DNA of 5,955 nt from an uncultured Clostridia bacterium. Its GTDB lineage: Bacteria > Bacillota > Clostridia > TANB77 > CAG-508. The stretch covers positions 1 to 5,955 of the forward strand of contig CALXVF010000078.1 in the NCBI GenBank assembly GCA_944391895.1. Direction: 5' to 3'. A model generated the notes under the pieces. The model searched no databases, was not told where the DNA came from, and saw only the letters and a program-made list of their open reading frames with translations. The stretch's first letter is position 1; each line of letters begins with the position of its first letter. Position numbers and translations under genes: made by a program. Of this stretch, positions 5,883 through 5,955 are shown in pieces.

Positions 5883-5955
5883 TACCATAAATAATGCTAA
5901 TGGCATTTTTCGAACATGTCATGATAGCGTTATACTTAATCAAATTTAATTAATA
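5883..5955. other. Upstream flank with no visible gene
   Basis: The last 73 bases hold no reading frame that I can support. A small stem, AATGC/GCATT with a five-base loop (about 5893-5907), has a short T-run on the plus-strand side and could be the weak end of a convergent or upstream transcript that lies outside the window. Confidence 0.4.

Overview
The window is strongly AT-rich and all supported genes lie on the minus strand, so the transcription order is right to left. Codon use, strong GGAGG ribosome sites, a class B penicillin-binding protein with a MecA_N-like domain, and prepilin-like signal segments of the GITLIALVVT type all suggest a low-GC Firmicute, most likely an uncultured gut-type member of the Clostridia. 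This is inference; no rRNA or marker gene is present.

Layout in transcription order. (1) 5955-5659: promoter, a 17-codon upstream reading frame and a terminator-like hairpin. (2) 5658-3707: a large prepilin-like surface protein with a GLUG-repeat beta-helix ectodomain, broken by two single-base insertions. (3) 3706-3292: mostly non-coding. Its downstream part is a second, closely similar copy of the promoter, small reading frame and hairpin. (4) 3291-2062: an intact prepilin-like protein, 409 aa, whose N-terminus nearly matches gene 2 but whose ectodomain is unrelated and looks like a beta-propeller. (5) 2061-2009: a short gap holding a promoter interlocked with a perfect 11-bp hairpin. (6) 2008-107: a class B penicillin-binding protein, 633 aa, complete. 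(7) 106-39: another promoter interlocked with a 12-bp inverted repeat. (8) 38-1: the first 12 codons of a probable flavin reductase-like protein.

The main point of interest is a repeated expression cassette of about 350 bp. It carries a promoter with a 17-bp spacer, an upstream reading frame beginning MTN(T/A)ESL, a 17-bp hairpin with a U-tract, a strong Shine-Dalgarno, and the first 50 codons of a prepilin-like protein. It occurs twice, each time joined to a different ectodomain. This looks like a modular surface-protein system with leader-controlled transcription and exchangeable C-terminal modules. In the second copy a TA dinucleotide tract in the small reading frame is longer by five units, which changes the peptide's end, and the downstream gene has two frameshifts; this copy may be decaying, phase-off, or affected by sequence errors.

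The penicillin-binding protein and the flavin reductase-like gene appear to be separate transcription units that start inside the terminator-like structures of their upstream neighbours. There is no strong sign that they work with the surface proteins beyond sharing the cell envelope.
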